Position numbers and translations under genes: made by a program. 64,000 nucleotides of DNA. It comes from Byssochlamys sp. IMV 00236. Taxonomy: Eukaryota; Ascomycota; Eurotiomycetes; Eurotiales; Thermoascaceae. The stretch lies in the NCBI GenBank assembly GCA_001931875.2, contig MSJH02000182.1:1-64000 (forward strand), written 5' to 3'. Under the pieces are notes generated by a model, which was given only the letters and a program-made list of their open reading frames with translations, had not been told where the DNA came from and made no database searches. Positions 39,313-51,313 of this stretch are shown piece after piece; position 1 is the stretch's first letter; each line of letters opens with the position of its first letter.

Positions 39313-41161
39313 ATGGATTTAGTCAATAATTATGGATCTAGCGATGAAGAGGATACTATAAAGGATAAGCCTACTAGCTCATCATTAGTTGTTAATGCAG
39401 CACCAGAAACAGGATTTGACGTAATATTACTCCTTCCTTTTTTTATATTATTTCTAACATCACTTTAGGATTATACAACAGGCTCATTATACACTGCACC
39501 CACTGCAACTGAACTCACAGTCAATGTGACATATGATGATCTCAATCGACCTATTTTGGGTCCTCAAAATCCTTTTAGAGAACAACAATTGGCTATACAA
39601 AATATACCTAATGGCCATGTGGAAGAACAAGCAATATCCGAAATGGACTTTAGAACACAGTTTCGTACTTTTGAGACCTATGGTTACGCTCGTGATCCAT
39701 CTCTTCTTTCTGGTACAGTAGAAACAGGATATGTTGGCAACTTGAATCAGGCATCCAAGCTAGGAGGAGCTAGTATTCACGATCGAGTCAGTAAACAATT
39801 GCGAAATAATAAAGATGCCAGAAAGAAACGTGAAAGCAAAGGAAAACTAGAAGAAGTAGAGGGACCTGATGCTTATAAAGGGCCATGGGCTGGATACGAG
39901 GATGATTATGTGGGTGTTCCAGGTGGAGGCGATTACGAAGAAAGCGAAGAACAACAAATACAGGAGCAGGATCAACAGCAACAAAAGAATATCACTGTCA
40001 AAAATATTGCTCAACAGGCAGAGACAGAGTCAACCATCTTTCATGGAGCATCAGAGCATGATTATCTGGGACGAACCTATATGGCAGTACCTCAAGATGT
40101 AGATGTCAATCTGAATGGAGAGCCAGGCACTCAAGAGTGCTTTATCCCAAAAAAGTTGATTCACACCTGGGAAGGACACGAAAAGGGCGTATCAAGCATC
40201 AAGTTTTTCCCCAAGTCTGCTCATCTCTTATTAAGTGCGGGTATGGATAACCAAATCAAGGTAAAGTTTTGTCTAAAATTCAAAGAAAAGGTTTGGCTGA
40301 TAGCTGTCCTAGATTTGGGATGTGTACCATGACAGAAGTTTATTACGTTCATATCACGGACACACCAAGGCAGTTCGAGATATCACTTTCAATAATGACG
40401 GTACAAAGTTTTTGAGTGCAAGTTATGACCGTAACATCAAGTTATGGGATACAGAAACCGGTAAATGTATCCGTACCTTTTCTACTGGCAGGATACCTTA
40501 CTGTGTTGCATTTAATCCTGATTTCAACAAGCAGCATATATTCTTAGGTGGATTCTCGGATAAGAAAGTAGTTCAATTTGACACCAGAACTGGTGAGATC
40601 ACTCAAGAATATGATCAACATCTGGGTGCGATCAATACAATCACATTTGTGGATGATAATCGTCGATTCATTACGACTTCAGATGATAAAACAATGCGTG
40701 CATGGGAATTTGATATTCCTGTTGTTATCAAGTACATTGCTGAACCAGACATGTATGCTATTCCATCAGTCACTGTGTCTCCCAACAGTAAGTAGTTCAC
40801 AATAGCTTGAAAAAAACATCTAATCATGAGCAATATAGAAAAATGGCTCGCTTGTCAGTCCTTGGATAATCAAATTCTAATTTATGGAGCGCGAGACAGA
40901 TTTAGGATTAATAGAAGAAAGCGATTTGCTGGACACTTAATTGCAGGATATGCATGTAAACCAGGATTTTCACCTGATGGTAGATTCATTAGCAGTGGTG
41001 ACTCAAATGGTAATGTTTGGTTCTGGGACTGGAAGACGTGCAAGATTTTGAAAAAGATGAAGGCTCATGATAGAGTTGTGATGTGTACCGAATGGCACCC
41101 ACACGAGACCTCCAAAGTGGCTACGTGTAGTTGGGATGGTTTAATTAAATATTGGGATTAA
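39313..41161 (+). CDS. CDC40: pre-mRNA splicing factor Prp17/Cdc40 (WD40)
   Basis: Second-step splicing factor. Four exons (39313-39420, 39469-40260, 40313-40787, 40839-41161) join in phase to 565 residues. Seen: N-terminal [14 protein letters not shown] (typical start of the family), [48 protein letters not shown], then seven WD40 blades from [19 protein letters not shown] to the final [10 protein letters not shown]. The conserved non-WD region together with the blades identifies Prp17 rather than a generic WD40 protein. A Gln-rich insert (about residues 210-230) is local. Confidence 0.96.
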
Positions 41162-41174
41162 ATATGCTTTATTA

Positions 41175-42858
41175 TCATGAATCCGTTTGCACTTGTATTG
41201 AGTGTGATATCTTATTCAATTGCTTGTTTTGCTCAGCTTGTAACTGTTCCAGCTGCATCTTTATCTTTAATTTCTCTTGTACTTCTCTATGCATGCGTTG
41301 TTCATGAGTTAATTTTATGTCGGATATAAGCATTCTAAACTCTTTCCGTAGTTGAGTTGTATTACCAGCTGCACCGTGTCCAACCTTTTTCATTCTTTCT
41401 TCAATCAATTGCGACTCAAGCTGATGAATGCTTGTCCTTAGTTGATCAATCGTCCTTTCATACTTCATTCTGTTTGAATCAAATTCCATGGCGGTTATTG
41501 TAAGTTCATCATAATTGTTTAGTAGAGTATCAAAATTTCTTTCTGTCGTCGCTTTCTGTGCCCTCCACATCATTTCTCGTTTATCCAACATAGCTTGTAC
41601 ATTCTGTACCGCATCATTTGGTGACTTGAGCTCTTCTTTTAGTCGTGTTATCTTCCAGTCTCGTTGATCGGTCATCCGTGTCTTTTCAACAATAAGATGA
41701 TCCAATTGCTTTACCTTCTCTTCAAGCTGCTTGCATTCTTGTGCAATCTGTTTATATTTTTCTGTGTTTTGCTCTACTAGTCGTCTTTGTTGATCTATAT
41801 TAGATTCAAATCGTTTGGCTAATTCCATCAACTGTTGTTTATATGGGTTATCTGATGAAGATGATGATGTAGATGATGCTTGAGTTTTATGTTTCTCTTG
41901 TTTCCATTTTGTTAGCTGTGCAAGTTCGCTTTGGTATTGGCTTAGCTCAGATATGTAAGCGTTCTTCTTTTGGGTATAAAACGAAGCCTGCATCCATAGT
42001 GCACTTAGCATCGTATCCATGTTTGTCAGTTTAGTTAGCAATAAGTTCTTTAGCCGTTTTACATGGTCAAGCTCGAGTGGTGTCAAATCAGGATCTTTGT
42101 TTAGCGATGACAAGCTTTGATCAACAATTCGTAGTAAAGTAAGAGGATCTTTATTTTGGGTGGAGCAGTGGCAATATCTTGATACAATCTCATGTAGCTT
42201 ACTCAATATCTCCTGTTTTTCTATTTCGCCATCCCCTTCGTCTTCTTCTCCTTTTGTAGCTGTCTGCATGCCCTTGTTTAAAACACCTGCTGTGTGTTTT
42301 AATAGGCTCTCCTTGATGTCAAACGCCTTTGCGGAAAGATATTCGTACTTTTGGATCAATTCGTTTAATCTTAGCTCGTTCGTCTGTGTTTGTCGTTGCA
42401 AATACAGCATGGAATCTCTACTGTTGTTCATGTTGCCTAGTGATTTGGATATATTCTTTATTCGTGTTTCAAGTTGAATGTTTCTGGATATCGTCGATAT
42501 GTGGTCGCAGAGGTCCTGATATTCTTTTTTGAGTAGTTCAACTTGTTCAAAAGAGAGAACTTCAAAGTCATTCGAATCTAATATAGCTTGAGATATTAAT
42601 AATTGCGTAAACATGTCATTCTGTACAAGTGTTGTAGGTGGAGGTAATTCTTCAATAGGCTTCATGTGCCACATGTCGTCAAGCTCTAAAGCTAGACTCC
42701 ACCTTTGATCATCAGTTACAACTATTTAATAAGTTACTATTTTATATATACAACATTTCGTTGTCTTTACTGTTTATAGGACGATGTTGGGCTTTACTGA
42801 GTTGAGAGTCTCTTATACGAAGTGGTGATCGAGAGGGTAAGAGTGGAGAGGTGGGCAT
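41175..42858 (-). CDS. coiled-coil protein with Uds1 (up-regulated during septation) domain
   Basis: Two exons (42771-42858, 41175-42721) give 544 residues. The N-terminus is MPTSPLLPSRSPLRIRDSQL, followed by DDMWHMKPIEELPPP. The segment ISQAILDSNDFEVLSFEQVE plus LLKKEYQDL and LETRIKN matches the Uds1 domain of fungal septation-regulated proteins. The remainder is long coiled coil (about residues 200-520) with a Ser-rich interruption. Likely a cytoskeletal or septum-associated scaffold (inference). It ends 13 bp from the convergent CDC40 stop, so the transcripts must overlap. Confidence 0.75.
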
Positions 42859-44307
42859 ATTTTATTCGATAAAAAGAAAAAGCAGTAAATTAAGGTGTGT
42901 GACCAAAAAGAAATATTATACCACGTTTTTCTCTTCTTTAACTATACACACACACTAAATATATAGTCTGTATGTGGTCTATAGACATAGACAGTTAGAC
43001 AGCCAAAAAGTGACCAAGCTTACAAGGGGACTCCTTTTTTTCACCTTACTTCTAATATAATGTAACATTGATTAACAAAGGGTAATTCTATATTTTTCTA
43101 TTCGTTTTCCCTAGCTTATTCAATACTAATTATGTTTTATCATTTTACACAATTGGATCATTTCAAGATCAACCCTAAGAATAAACACTGATATATTCTT
43201 CATAAACCAATTATATCAAAGAACTGTTTTAATAGCCACTGCCACACATCTGGGCCTAATTTAACAGTTGGCACATTTAATAAAGAGGTATACTCATCTA
43301 CAAGCCTCATCATGAAAAAATCAGATATGGAACAATAATTCGTACAACATCAAGCATTTTCTTTCATATTGCACAATGTCATGAATAAAATATTTTATTG
43401 CTCCATACATAAAAGGAGTAAAAGAGAGAGAGAGTGAGAAAGAGGGCATTGTGCTGTTAGTCAAATGATGATTCTCTTTCATTATTAATCACAATAGATA
43501 CTATACAACCCTAGTGTAACTCCATTCCATCAGATCTTTCCCTTCCCTATCTCTGAACAATGAGTGAGTTTGAAAGGGTAGGTATCCCAGGGTTCACAGC
43601 TAGGCTTAAAAATAGGTAATGTTCAAGCCTCCCAGTTTTGGATACCTTGTCTTAATATGGATTAATGAAAGTAATAACTGGGTCAGCCACATGGCTTCCC
43701 CACCAATGATCATATATTTAAGCGTAACACTTGCTTTGTAAAACTGATGAACCTTAATCGGCTTAGACCGCCAGCCCCTTTCTCTCTCTCTCTCTCTATC
43801 TTTCTTTTGTTCTTGTAGCAATTATAATCTTTGAGAATTATCAGTTAGAATAAGTTTAGTACTAGTTATGTTTTTGAGGGGGAAATGCGGCTTTAATCGC
43901 GTGTTTTAGGTTATCAGTGTAATATTTGGATATCTCCAGATTTCCGCGACACCGGCAAGGAAGTCTCTCCCTAAATGATGGTTTGTGTGACCCAAGATCT
44001 GCAAGTTTATACATAAAAGGAGAATGATCCATGGTAACCAGACATCATATGAGCGGATAGCAAGAGCTAATAAGTAAATTTACGTAAGCCTAAGCAAATG
44101 AAAAGCCTTAGAGTTTGGTTATAGTTACACGCATATAGAAATTATTTTTAGAATTAGAGAATCAAGCATGAGTATAAAAATAGAAACAAACCATCATCAT
44201 GCCTGAAAGAAAGACTTTACATTGTCGAGTACAAAATCAAAGCCTCCCCTGAATGTTCGACTTCTTAGATAATTAATCGCATCGTATTATTAATTATCGC
44301 GCTGTTG
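42859..44307. other. 1.45-kb intergenic region
   Basis: Between the divergently oriented coiled-coil gene and the C2H2 gene. Contains short GA/CT runs (about 43421-43443 and 43779-43800). No gene motif found; probably a long promoter for the C2H2 regulator. Confidence 0.5.
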
Positions 44308-44315
44308 TATAAATA
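44308..44315 (+). promoter_or_regulatory. TATA box of the C2H2 gene
   Basis: TATAAATA 41 bp before the ATG at 44356. Confidence 0.6.
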
Positions 44316-44355
44316 TCGCCTCTTCTTTTTTCTTTTCCTTATTTATTTTTCTATA

Positions 44356-44982
44356 ATGTCGTTTTATGATTCATATTTCTATTGCTTACCCCAAGATCAA
44401 TTTATAATACCAATGAATCAAGATTTCTATTGTCAACAACATAATAATCAATCACAACCGCAATCACAACAACCACAATTGCAACCACAATTGCAACCGC
44501 AATCACAACCACAATTGCAACCACAGCAGCAGCTGCAACAACCATTGCAACCTGTTTTGCCTCCATATGATATCAATGCATTGTTAATGGATGATCCATT
44601 TTCTGCTGATTTGATATCCACTCCTCAATTGTATTATTCCCCTTCTCTTCATGAAGAGTCAACTTATGTGCCACAACATCAAGATCAGCACCACCAACAA
44701 CAACAATGGCCTAATAATTCGTCAATGTCACACCAGTGGTTTGATCCGCCTGTCGGTAGCATATTAGAAGAGCAAGAGCAAAGAAAAGAAACACCGCTCG
44801 ATGAAAAAAAATATGTCTGCCCGATATGTCATCATAGATCAAAACGAAGACACAACATGGTTGAACATATGCAGACACATGATCCAAACAGGCCTAAATT
44901 ATTCTCTTGTGGTATTTGCCAACGTCCCTTTGCTAGAAAATATGATATGAAACGCCATGAAAAGATTCATCTTAAGAAATAA
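44356..44982 (+). CDS. C2H2 zinc-finger transcription factor, Gln/Pro-rich
   Basis: Single exon, 208 residues. The N-terminal half is a Gln/Pro-rich low-complexity region (QPQLQPQ repeats, about residues 30-75) typical of activation domains, then acidic and Ser patches. Two classical fingers lie at the C-terminus: CPIC-x12-H-x3-H and CGIC-x12-H-x3-H, with basic linker PNRPKLF. The spacing and RPFARKYDMKRHEKIH are like fungal two-finger regulators of the Msn2/Crz1 type, but the ortholog is not clear. Probably nuclear and DNA-binding. Confidence 0.88.
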   Translation: MSFYDSYFYCLPQDQFIIPMNQDFYCQQHNNQSQPQSQQPQLQPQLQPQSQPQLQPQQQLQQPLQPVLPPYDINALLMDDPFSADLISTPQLYYSPSLHEESTYVPQHQDQHHQQQQWPNNSSMSHQWFDPPVGSILEEQEQRKETPLDEKKYVCPICHHRSKRRHNMVEHMQTHDPNRPKLFSCGICQRPFARKYDMKRHEKIHLKK

Positions 44983-45155
44983 TAATGAAATTATGCTGTC
45001 GATGGATTGTATATGCTTGTGATTATATGAATTGTTATTATATGTGTGTGTATATATGCTCCCTTCTTTCTTTAACTATATTCCCTTAAGTTGTGTATAT
45101 TATTATGCTTTTTTTTTCTGTATGAATGTAGCTTTTATGTATCCTATACTATTGT

Positions 45156-47672
45156 TTATTTTTCGTCTTTAAATAAATCTTCGTCATCCCATCCTTCATT
45201 GTCTGATAATGTTAGATCAATGTCTTCTTCTATTGGTTTACTTTTTTCCTTTTTCTCATCCATCTTTTTCTCTAGATTCTCATCTATGTCTGGTATTTCA
45301 AGCTCATCATCATCATCCCAACCTTCTTTATCATTGTCCACTTCAGGTATTTCTATATCATCGTCATCATCCCACCCTGTTGTTGTCTCTTCGTCATCAT
45401 CAGGGCTATATGCCAGTTTGTTCATCAGGGTTTGCACCGGGGCCGGGGCATTAATTGTTGATACAGCCGCGGATGGTGTCACCGTTGGAACTGGTGCTTT
45501 TGTTGGTTCAGCGTGCATAATGGTTTCAATTCCAGACAAGTTCACAGGTGGTTGTCCAGATTTTATCTCCTCTATATTGGTTCTCCTTAATTCTGTATCA
45601 GCAAACAAGGCGCATAACAAGTGTTCAAGCTCTGATTTGGCAAACATATGTAGTTGTCCACGTCGGAAGGCATCCATAATCTCTCGCATACTCATTTCCA
45701 AGATATCCTTCAACAACCAAAACTTTTGCCAGTTAGGCACCAGCTGGCTCACATAAGAATCTGTGGCCTCCCCATGCTTCGGATGGTCAAATACACCAAC
45801 CAATTGGGCAATACTATTTAATGTACGTGCTATAACGTGGGATTCTTCTGCTCCTATATCCGTCAAGTCTTCAATGTCTCCAATCAGTCGATTCAACAGA
45901 CTGTCGATGACGCGACCAAGAATGTCTGTAAAAACGCGTATGTCAACTACAGGTCGAATGGCGGCAGCAAATGAGTGAGCAAGTTGAATGACCTCTGACA
46001 TCGTCTGATCCCACGCTTGCTGCACTTTTGTATCCTCCGCACCCCCCACAAACCCATCAAAACGGTCAAGACATCGCTGAATTTTGTCCATACATTGCAT
46101 CATACAAAGTTCATGCCAGGCTTTACCTAGTTCTTCTAATCGCTTCAACGCTTCATGTAGGGTATCCTTGATAGCTGGGTATCGTCGAGCTGTCCATTTG
46201 AGTTGATTAGCTAACCAGAAGCAATCATTTCGGAATACAAGTGCACTGGCTGGATTAGACAGGAACTGGGGTCGATGATAGCTCGGCATAATCGCGCGAT
46301 ATAGATCAAGCAGGTCCTGTACTCCTTCAGTAAGTTGTGTTGCTGAAACAGGATGTTGCTGCTCAAGTTCAAGTGTTTCCGCCAAGGTGTCTGAAATTAA
46401 GACAGATAATAGTTGCGGAGATTGCGTGATTTGAAATTCCTGCACCTGCCCATCTTCTAACTCAATCTGAGTTGGCTCTGCATCGTATAGCTTTCGAAGT
46501 ATAACTTTCCTCCCTTCTTTCAGAATGACCTCTCTTCGCTTTTTGGCGTAATGTCTATCAATATTTTCAGCAAATGTTCTCAGTGGGTTCTCTAAAAGAT
46601 CAAATCCACACTGCTGACACGTTTGCTCAAACGAAATAATGGATTCCATGACACGATCAAAGCTTGAAAGTTGATGTCGAGAAGATGGTACAGCAGGCAC
46701 GACGCTTTTTGACAACATAAGGTTCATAAGGTCTGAGAGAAACAGGTGTCCAAAGAGTCGAGTCATTTCATTCTTTTTGTGATTGAATAGATGCTCAAAG
46801 AAAAAGGACAGCATGTTGTTGATACAATCAATCATAGTCACTGGATCAATCCTATAGCTGGCGCCTTCTTCTTCCTCGTAAGGCAACTTTTTGATTGTCA
46901 GAATAGCCTCCTCATCAGTATGTTTGCTCTCTACTGTGCACCGACATCCACATTCAAAATAAGGGTCGATAATGTGCTTGAATACAATTCGTTTTATGCT
47001 CATAAGCTCCTCAGTCAATCGTCCTAATTTGTTGAAACTGGTGAGTACACACTCTAGATCTCCTTTTGTAACTTTGACTGTTCTTTCTTCAAAATGAACT
47101 ATGGAATGTAGGGTCTCATGTAGTTGATTGACAATATGGTTGCTTGCTTGATTTACTTTGTGTTTGATGAGATCGGCAGTACTAGTGGGTAAGTTTGTAG
47201 GCATCTTTACGGTCTGTAGCTGTTCTACTGCCTTAATAAACTGAGATTGTCGTGTATTCTCCTGCACAGACTCTAATATTTCCAAAATTTGAATAATATC
47301 CTCCAAGATGTTGACCTTGCTTTTGCCAAGTTGAGCATTGTAAAGAGCTTGACTGTATTCATCAAGTGTCGACTCCACTTGTGAGTGTGTTTGAGAGATA
47401 CTATCATATCTTTGTTCCACAGAAGCACAAAGCTCACGACTTTTAGTTGTAATATCTTGTACGGCTTGATGGGAAGTCGAAAACGGGTCAAGATGCTGTT
47501 GAACGTACTGATAGAGCTCGCTTTGAAGTGAAGTGTATTTTGCATCCAAGTGAGAAAGAACTTGAGTCAGTGTGGTCTTATCAACAGACGTGTCAAGTAT
47601 GTTATCTATTGGTTGTTCTTTGTAAAGAAGTTGTGATAAGAACGCCTCATGCAACTGTTGAATGGGTGGCAT
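45156..47672 (-). CDS. ZW10: ZW10/Dsl1-type tethering protein with acidic Trp tail
   Basis: Intronless, 838 residues. ZW10 family: component of the NRZ/Dsl1 tether for Golgi-to-ER COPI vesicles, and of the RZZ kinetochore complex in animals. Seen: N-terminal coiled coil, GRLTEELMSIKRIVFKHII, DLLDLYRAIMPSYHRPQFLS, FRNDCFWLANQLKW, ADIGxEES-type segment LTDIGAEESHVIARTLN and LEMSMREIMDAFRRGQL. The last about 80 residues are very acidic and contain three GWDD motifs (GWDDDDD at about 766, GWDDDDE at 784, GWDDED at 827). Acidic Trp motifs of this sort in yeast Dsl1 bind COPI coat; here they sit at the C-terminus. Absence of introns is notable next to intron-rich neighbours. Confidence 0.92.
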   Translation of the reverse strand: MPPIQQLHEAFLSQLLYKEQPIDNILDTSVDKTTLTQVLSHLDAKYTSLQSELYQYVQQHLDPFSTSHQAVQDITTKSRELCASVEQRYDSISQTHSQVESTLDEYSQALYNAQLGKSKVNILEDIIQILEILESVQENTRQSQFIKAVEQLQTVKMPTNLPTSTADLIKHKVNQASNHIVNQLHETLHSIVHFEERTVKVTKGDLECVLTSFNKLGRLTEELMSIKRIVFKHIIDPYFECGCRCTVESKHTDEEAILTIKKLPYEEEEGASYRIDPVTMIDCINNMLSFFFEHLFNHKKNEMTRLFGHLFLSDLMNLMLSKSVVPAVPSSRHQLSSFDRVMESIISFEQTCQQCGFDLLENPLRTFAENIDRHYAKKRREVILKEGRKVILRKLYDAEPTQIELEDGQVQEFQITQSPQLLSVLISDTLAETLELEQQHPVSATQLTEGVQDLLDLYRAIMPSYHRPQFLSNPASALVFRNDCFWLANQLKWTARRYPAIKDTLHEALKRLEELGKAWHELCMMQCMDKIQRCLDRFDGFVGGAEDTKVQQAWDQTMSEVIQLAHSFAAAIRPVVDIRVFTDILGRVIDSLLNRLIGDIEDLTDIGAEESHVIARTLNSIAQLVGVFDHPKHGEATDSYVSQLVPNWQKFWLLKDILEMSMREIMDAFRRGQLHMFAKSELEHLLCALFADTELRRTNIEEIKSGQPPVNLSGIETIMHAEPTKAPVPTVTPSAAVSTINAPAPVQTLMNKLAYSPDDDEETTTGWDDDDDIEIPEVDNDKEGWDDDDELEIPDIDENLEKKMDEKKEKSKPIEEDIDLTLSDNEGWDDEDLFKDEK

Positions 47673-47745
47673 AATTTAGAAAAAAGGAAGAGAGAGAAAG
47701 GACAGTTGCTGTAATTCAATTTTTTTTTCTTTCTTTTATTTAATC
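47673..47745. promoter_or_regulatory. 73-bp divergent promoter between ZW10 and MIOS
   Basis: The start codons of ZW10 (47672, minus) and MIOS (47746, plus) are only 73 bp apart. The spacer is a GA-rich then CT/T-rich block. Both genes must share this region or use it as leader sequence. Confidence 0.7.
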
Positions 47746-50700
47746 ATGGTCATTGCTTCAAGATCACTCATTTGGTCACCGCATGGACAGAACCAGTTTC
47801 TATGTGGAGGAACAGAGCTTAAACTTTATGAATGGATACCCGAAGTAAAGCATTTAAAAGAAAATATTCATATTTTTGCATAATTCACAAACTGAAAAAG
47901 AAGAGAAACCATTATAGACACATGAATCACAAGGAAGAGTTCGCTATATTTCAACCATACCAGAAATCACACTCATGATGGTATTTAAACAGAAAACATT
48001 AAAGTCAATACTAAAATTTTACTTTAGTGTGCTGACTGGTCTCCTGATCCCAACTGTCCAGACCTTGTCGCTGTAGGTCTAACCACGGGTCGAACCCTCC
48101 TTGTACGTATGCAAGAACATGCTCTGACAGAGTATCCTAGCTCGGAAAGTGTGATCAATCAACGCATGCTTCCTAGCAAATATCCTTCTTTAGGTGTCAA
48201 GATGTCTAGAACCAGTAACGTCGTTTCTTTTTCAAAGACTCATCCACATCTGTTAGCTGTGGGTCTTGATAAGGTCAGAAATGAACCATGTCTTTTTGTC
48301 TGGGACATATCTCGATCCATGGAGAGTTATACACCAACAGGATCTCAGACACCGATAATAACAACATTCAGAGATGCTCCAAGATCGACACGATCTATAG
48401 ATATTCATGAAGGTATTTAGGCATTTGTTTTACTGCTAACCAAAAAAAAAAAGCTGATGTATTATTACCATAGATAGATCAAGATATAACGACTTGTCAG
48501 TCAGTGCACCTACGTAATATAACAATAATAGGCAGCGTTGATCATTATTTAACAATTTGTATATAGGTCTAGGGAAGCAGGACCTATTCGACAATATGGT
48601 TCATCTGAAGTGATTTCTTCATGCGCTTGGTCTGAACATGCTAGTGCTCCTATCTTGATCGCTGGTATGGCTAATAAATATCTTCGAGTGTACGATATTC
48701 GATCAGACACCAATTCTCTCCAGTTCTCAACAAAGGCTGTCTATGGAACGACCATTGACCCTTTCAACCCTTATCGTATCGCTTCTTACACAGAAGAAGG
48801 CGTCATCAAGATTTGGGATACCCGTAAGCATACTGATGCCGTATTGACACTCAATCCAGAAACGAAGAACAACATATCCAAGATTGTCTTTTCACCTGCT
48901 CAACGCGGCCTTTTAGCGTCCTTGAGCAAAGATGCACAACAGATGCATCTCTGGGATATTCAGGAAACGTGTTCATTACAATCTGCTGTAAATAACACGT
49001 CTGTCAAACAAAAGCGAGGTGATGAAGATTTGGGAATACCTGTCCTTTGGAAGAGTAGGAAGACGAGATCCAGTACAAGACCATTTGCATCGTTCACGTT
49101 TATTCCCAAGATGGGTAAAGGAACGCCTCCACAGTTACTCGGTGTTCACACAGATGGTAGTTTTGAGGCTGTGAAGGTAGAAGAAACCAGTCAAATGGCT
49201 TGGCAGCCGACGGGTGGTGTTATCATGGCAGGAAGAAAGGGATTACTAACCTGTCAACCTACGTCTATTTTGGATGAAAAAATGGCTCAGCTTAGTTTAG
49301 ACAAGGAGAACAGGTAAAGGGCTTACTCTTGTTTTACTTTTTATATTAAACCTTGTCTAGAACGCATCAACCCATCGACATGAGTCAATCAATTCAACAA
49401 AGTGCAAATTATCTATTAGCAGAAGAGCTGGAAAGAGACATATCTGTCATTATGAGAAAGCGGTTACTGGAGGGATATTCCATGGATGTAAGCTATATAT
49501 TACCTTAAAAAAGAAAGATACTAAATGACCATAGTGTGAAAAAAATCTAAAGATCATAAAACATGATCGCTCGTTACGAGAGCTTTGGACGTGGATGAAG
49601 ATTGCAGATCAAATTGCCCCAAAGCTATCAAAAGTTGGTAATATTGACTATAGCTTTCATGGTGTTTATGGTATCTGGATGGGATCTCACAGCCGTCAAA
49701 AGTCGTCATCACCTGTCGCCACTCCTCGTCTGTCATCGCCTAGATTATCCAGAGAGCCTTCCACACAAAGTGTCAAGGATTTGTTTGGTGGTGGTGATAT
49801 GCCAATGGTAGAGACAGCTAGGGTTTTACAACGAAATATTGCACTTATTGCTTGCGGATTAGCACTTAATAATGATGAGTTTGAGGTTGAACTGAGATCG
49901 TAAGTGTGTTGAATATTTAGAAAGAAAGAGATCTAATATATGATCTAGTCTTGAACTAAAGGGAGAGTATGACAAGGCTGCTGCATTGGCACTGTTTCAT
50001 GATAAATTGGATAGAGCTATCGAAGCATTAAATAGCTCAAGAGGCAAAGATGGTAAAAACAACACACTTTTTATTGTACATGATATTAAACGACTCATAG
50101 ATCAGCAGCAAAAATTGATGTCTGCTATTCTGGCTAGTTATCAATCAGGAACTACGACAGACACTTGGAAGAGTATATGTGAATCTCTTTGTGCTGATAT
50201 GGTCGATCGTCCCTATTTAAAAGCTATATTTGCTTATATCGCCTCTGATGACTGGTTTCGGGTATTGGATGAACCTGGGCTACCTTTAAGAGAAAGAATG
50301 GCTATTGCGTTGAGGATATTGGACGATGATCAGGTTTGTTAAAAGAGCAAAAAGACGTTGTGAATAATAACATGTGTTTGTTTTATACAGATGACGGATT
50401 ATTTGAATAGAACCGTAGATAAAGCTATTGAGAATGGCGATGTAGAAGGAATTGTCGTCACTGGACTGACATTGAAAGGAATTGATATATTAGAGAAAGC
50501 ACTTGATAAATATGGTGATGTCCAAACAGCTAGTCTTGTCATGAGTTTTATTGTACCCAAACGGTTCAAGGACCATAGAGTAGAAGATTGGGTAGAAAAG
50601 TAAGAGAAAACAACATTTCGTCTTGATGACTCATATCCTTTTAGTTATCGTTCTCTCATGGACCGATGGCAATTATGGCATGAAAGAGCAACATTTGATA

Positions 50701-51236
50701 TACAGAGAGGGAAGCGCATGAATTCAAGTGAAATTGCACCACCACAAGTTTACGTTCGCTGCAACCACTGTGCACAATCTTTGGGGCACAGTCTTGTGAT
50801 ACAAAATGCAAGAAATAGAGAAGGAAAGAGAATGAATGTGCAAACAAGTAATCCTGGTGGAAGAGCCAGTAGTAAGCAAAAGGTAATGCATATACCTAGA
50901 TGACATTCGCTCTAACCGATACACTAGAGTACGGTCTGTCCAAGCTGTAGGAAACCATTGCCTCGATGTGCTCTTTGTCTTTTACATATGGGTACACCTG
51001 TGGACCAGCTAAGACAAACTATTATGACTAATGATACACATAACAGTAAGATACTATATATAAAATGATGCCTGCTTTACTTAATAATTTATATAGTTGA
51101 CCCTGCAGGATTCGATCTCTGGTTTACCTGGTGTCAAACATGTAGACATGGTGGACATGCTATTCACATGTTTGAGTGGTTTCAAAAGCATTCGACTTGT
51201 CCTGTAAGCAATTGCTCATGTCAGTGCCAAGTATAG
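47746..51236 (+). CDS. MIOS: GATOR2/SEACAT subunit Mio/Sea4
   Basis: Subunit of the GATOR2 (SEACAT) complex that relays amino-acid status to TORC1 at the vacuole. Twelve exons, all in phase, give 971 residues; a 40-nt exon (48474-48513) is needed to connect HEG to [11 protein letters not shown]. Seen: WD40 propeller ([51 protein letters not shown]), a VDPF-like [13 protein letters not shown] as in MIOS, an alpha-solenoid, then a C-terminal zinc domain with [32 protein letters not shown] and [10 protein letters not shown]. The full MIOS architecture is intact. Confidence 0.94.
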
Positions 51237-51313
51237 ATTGCCTTTTTTAGAATAAAAAAGAACAGCTAAACCCTTTTATTTTTTTATCTTTTCTTTTCTT
51301 TACTTTATTATCT

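Noticed and set aside
45091..45756. Plus-strand Ser-rich frame
   Set aside because: Antisense to the acidic tail of ZW10.
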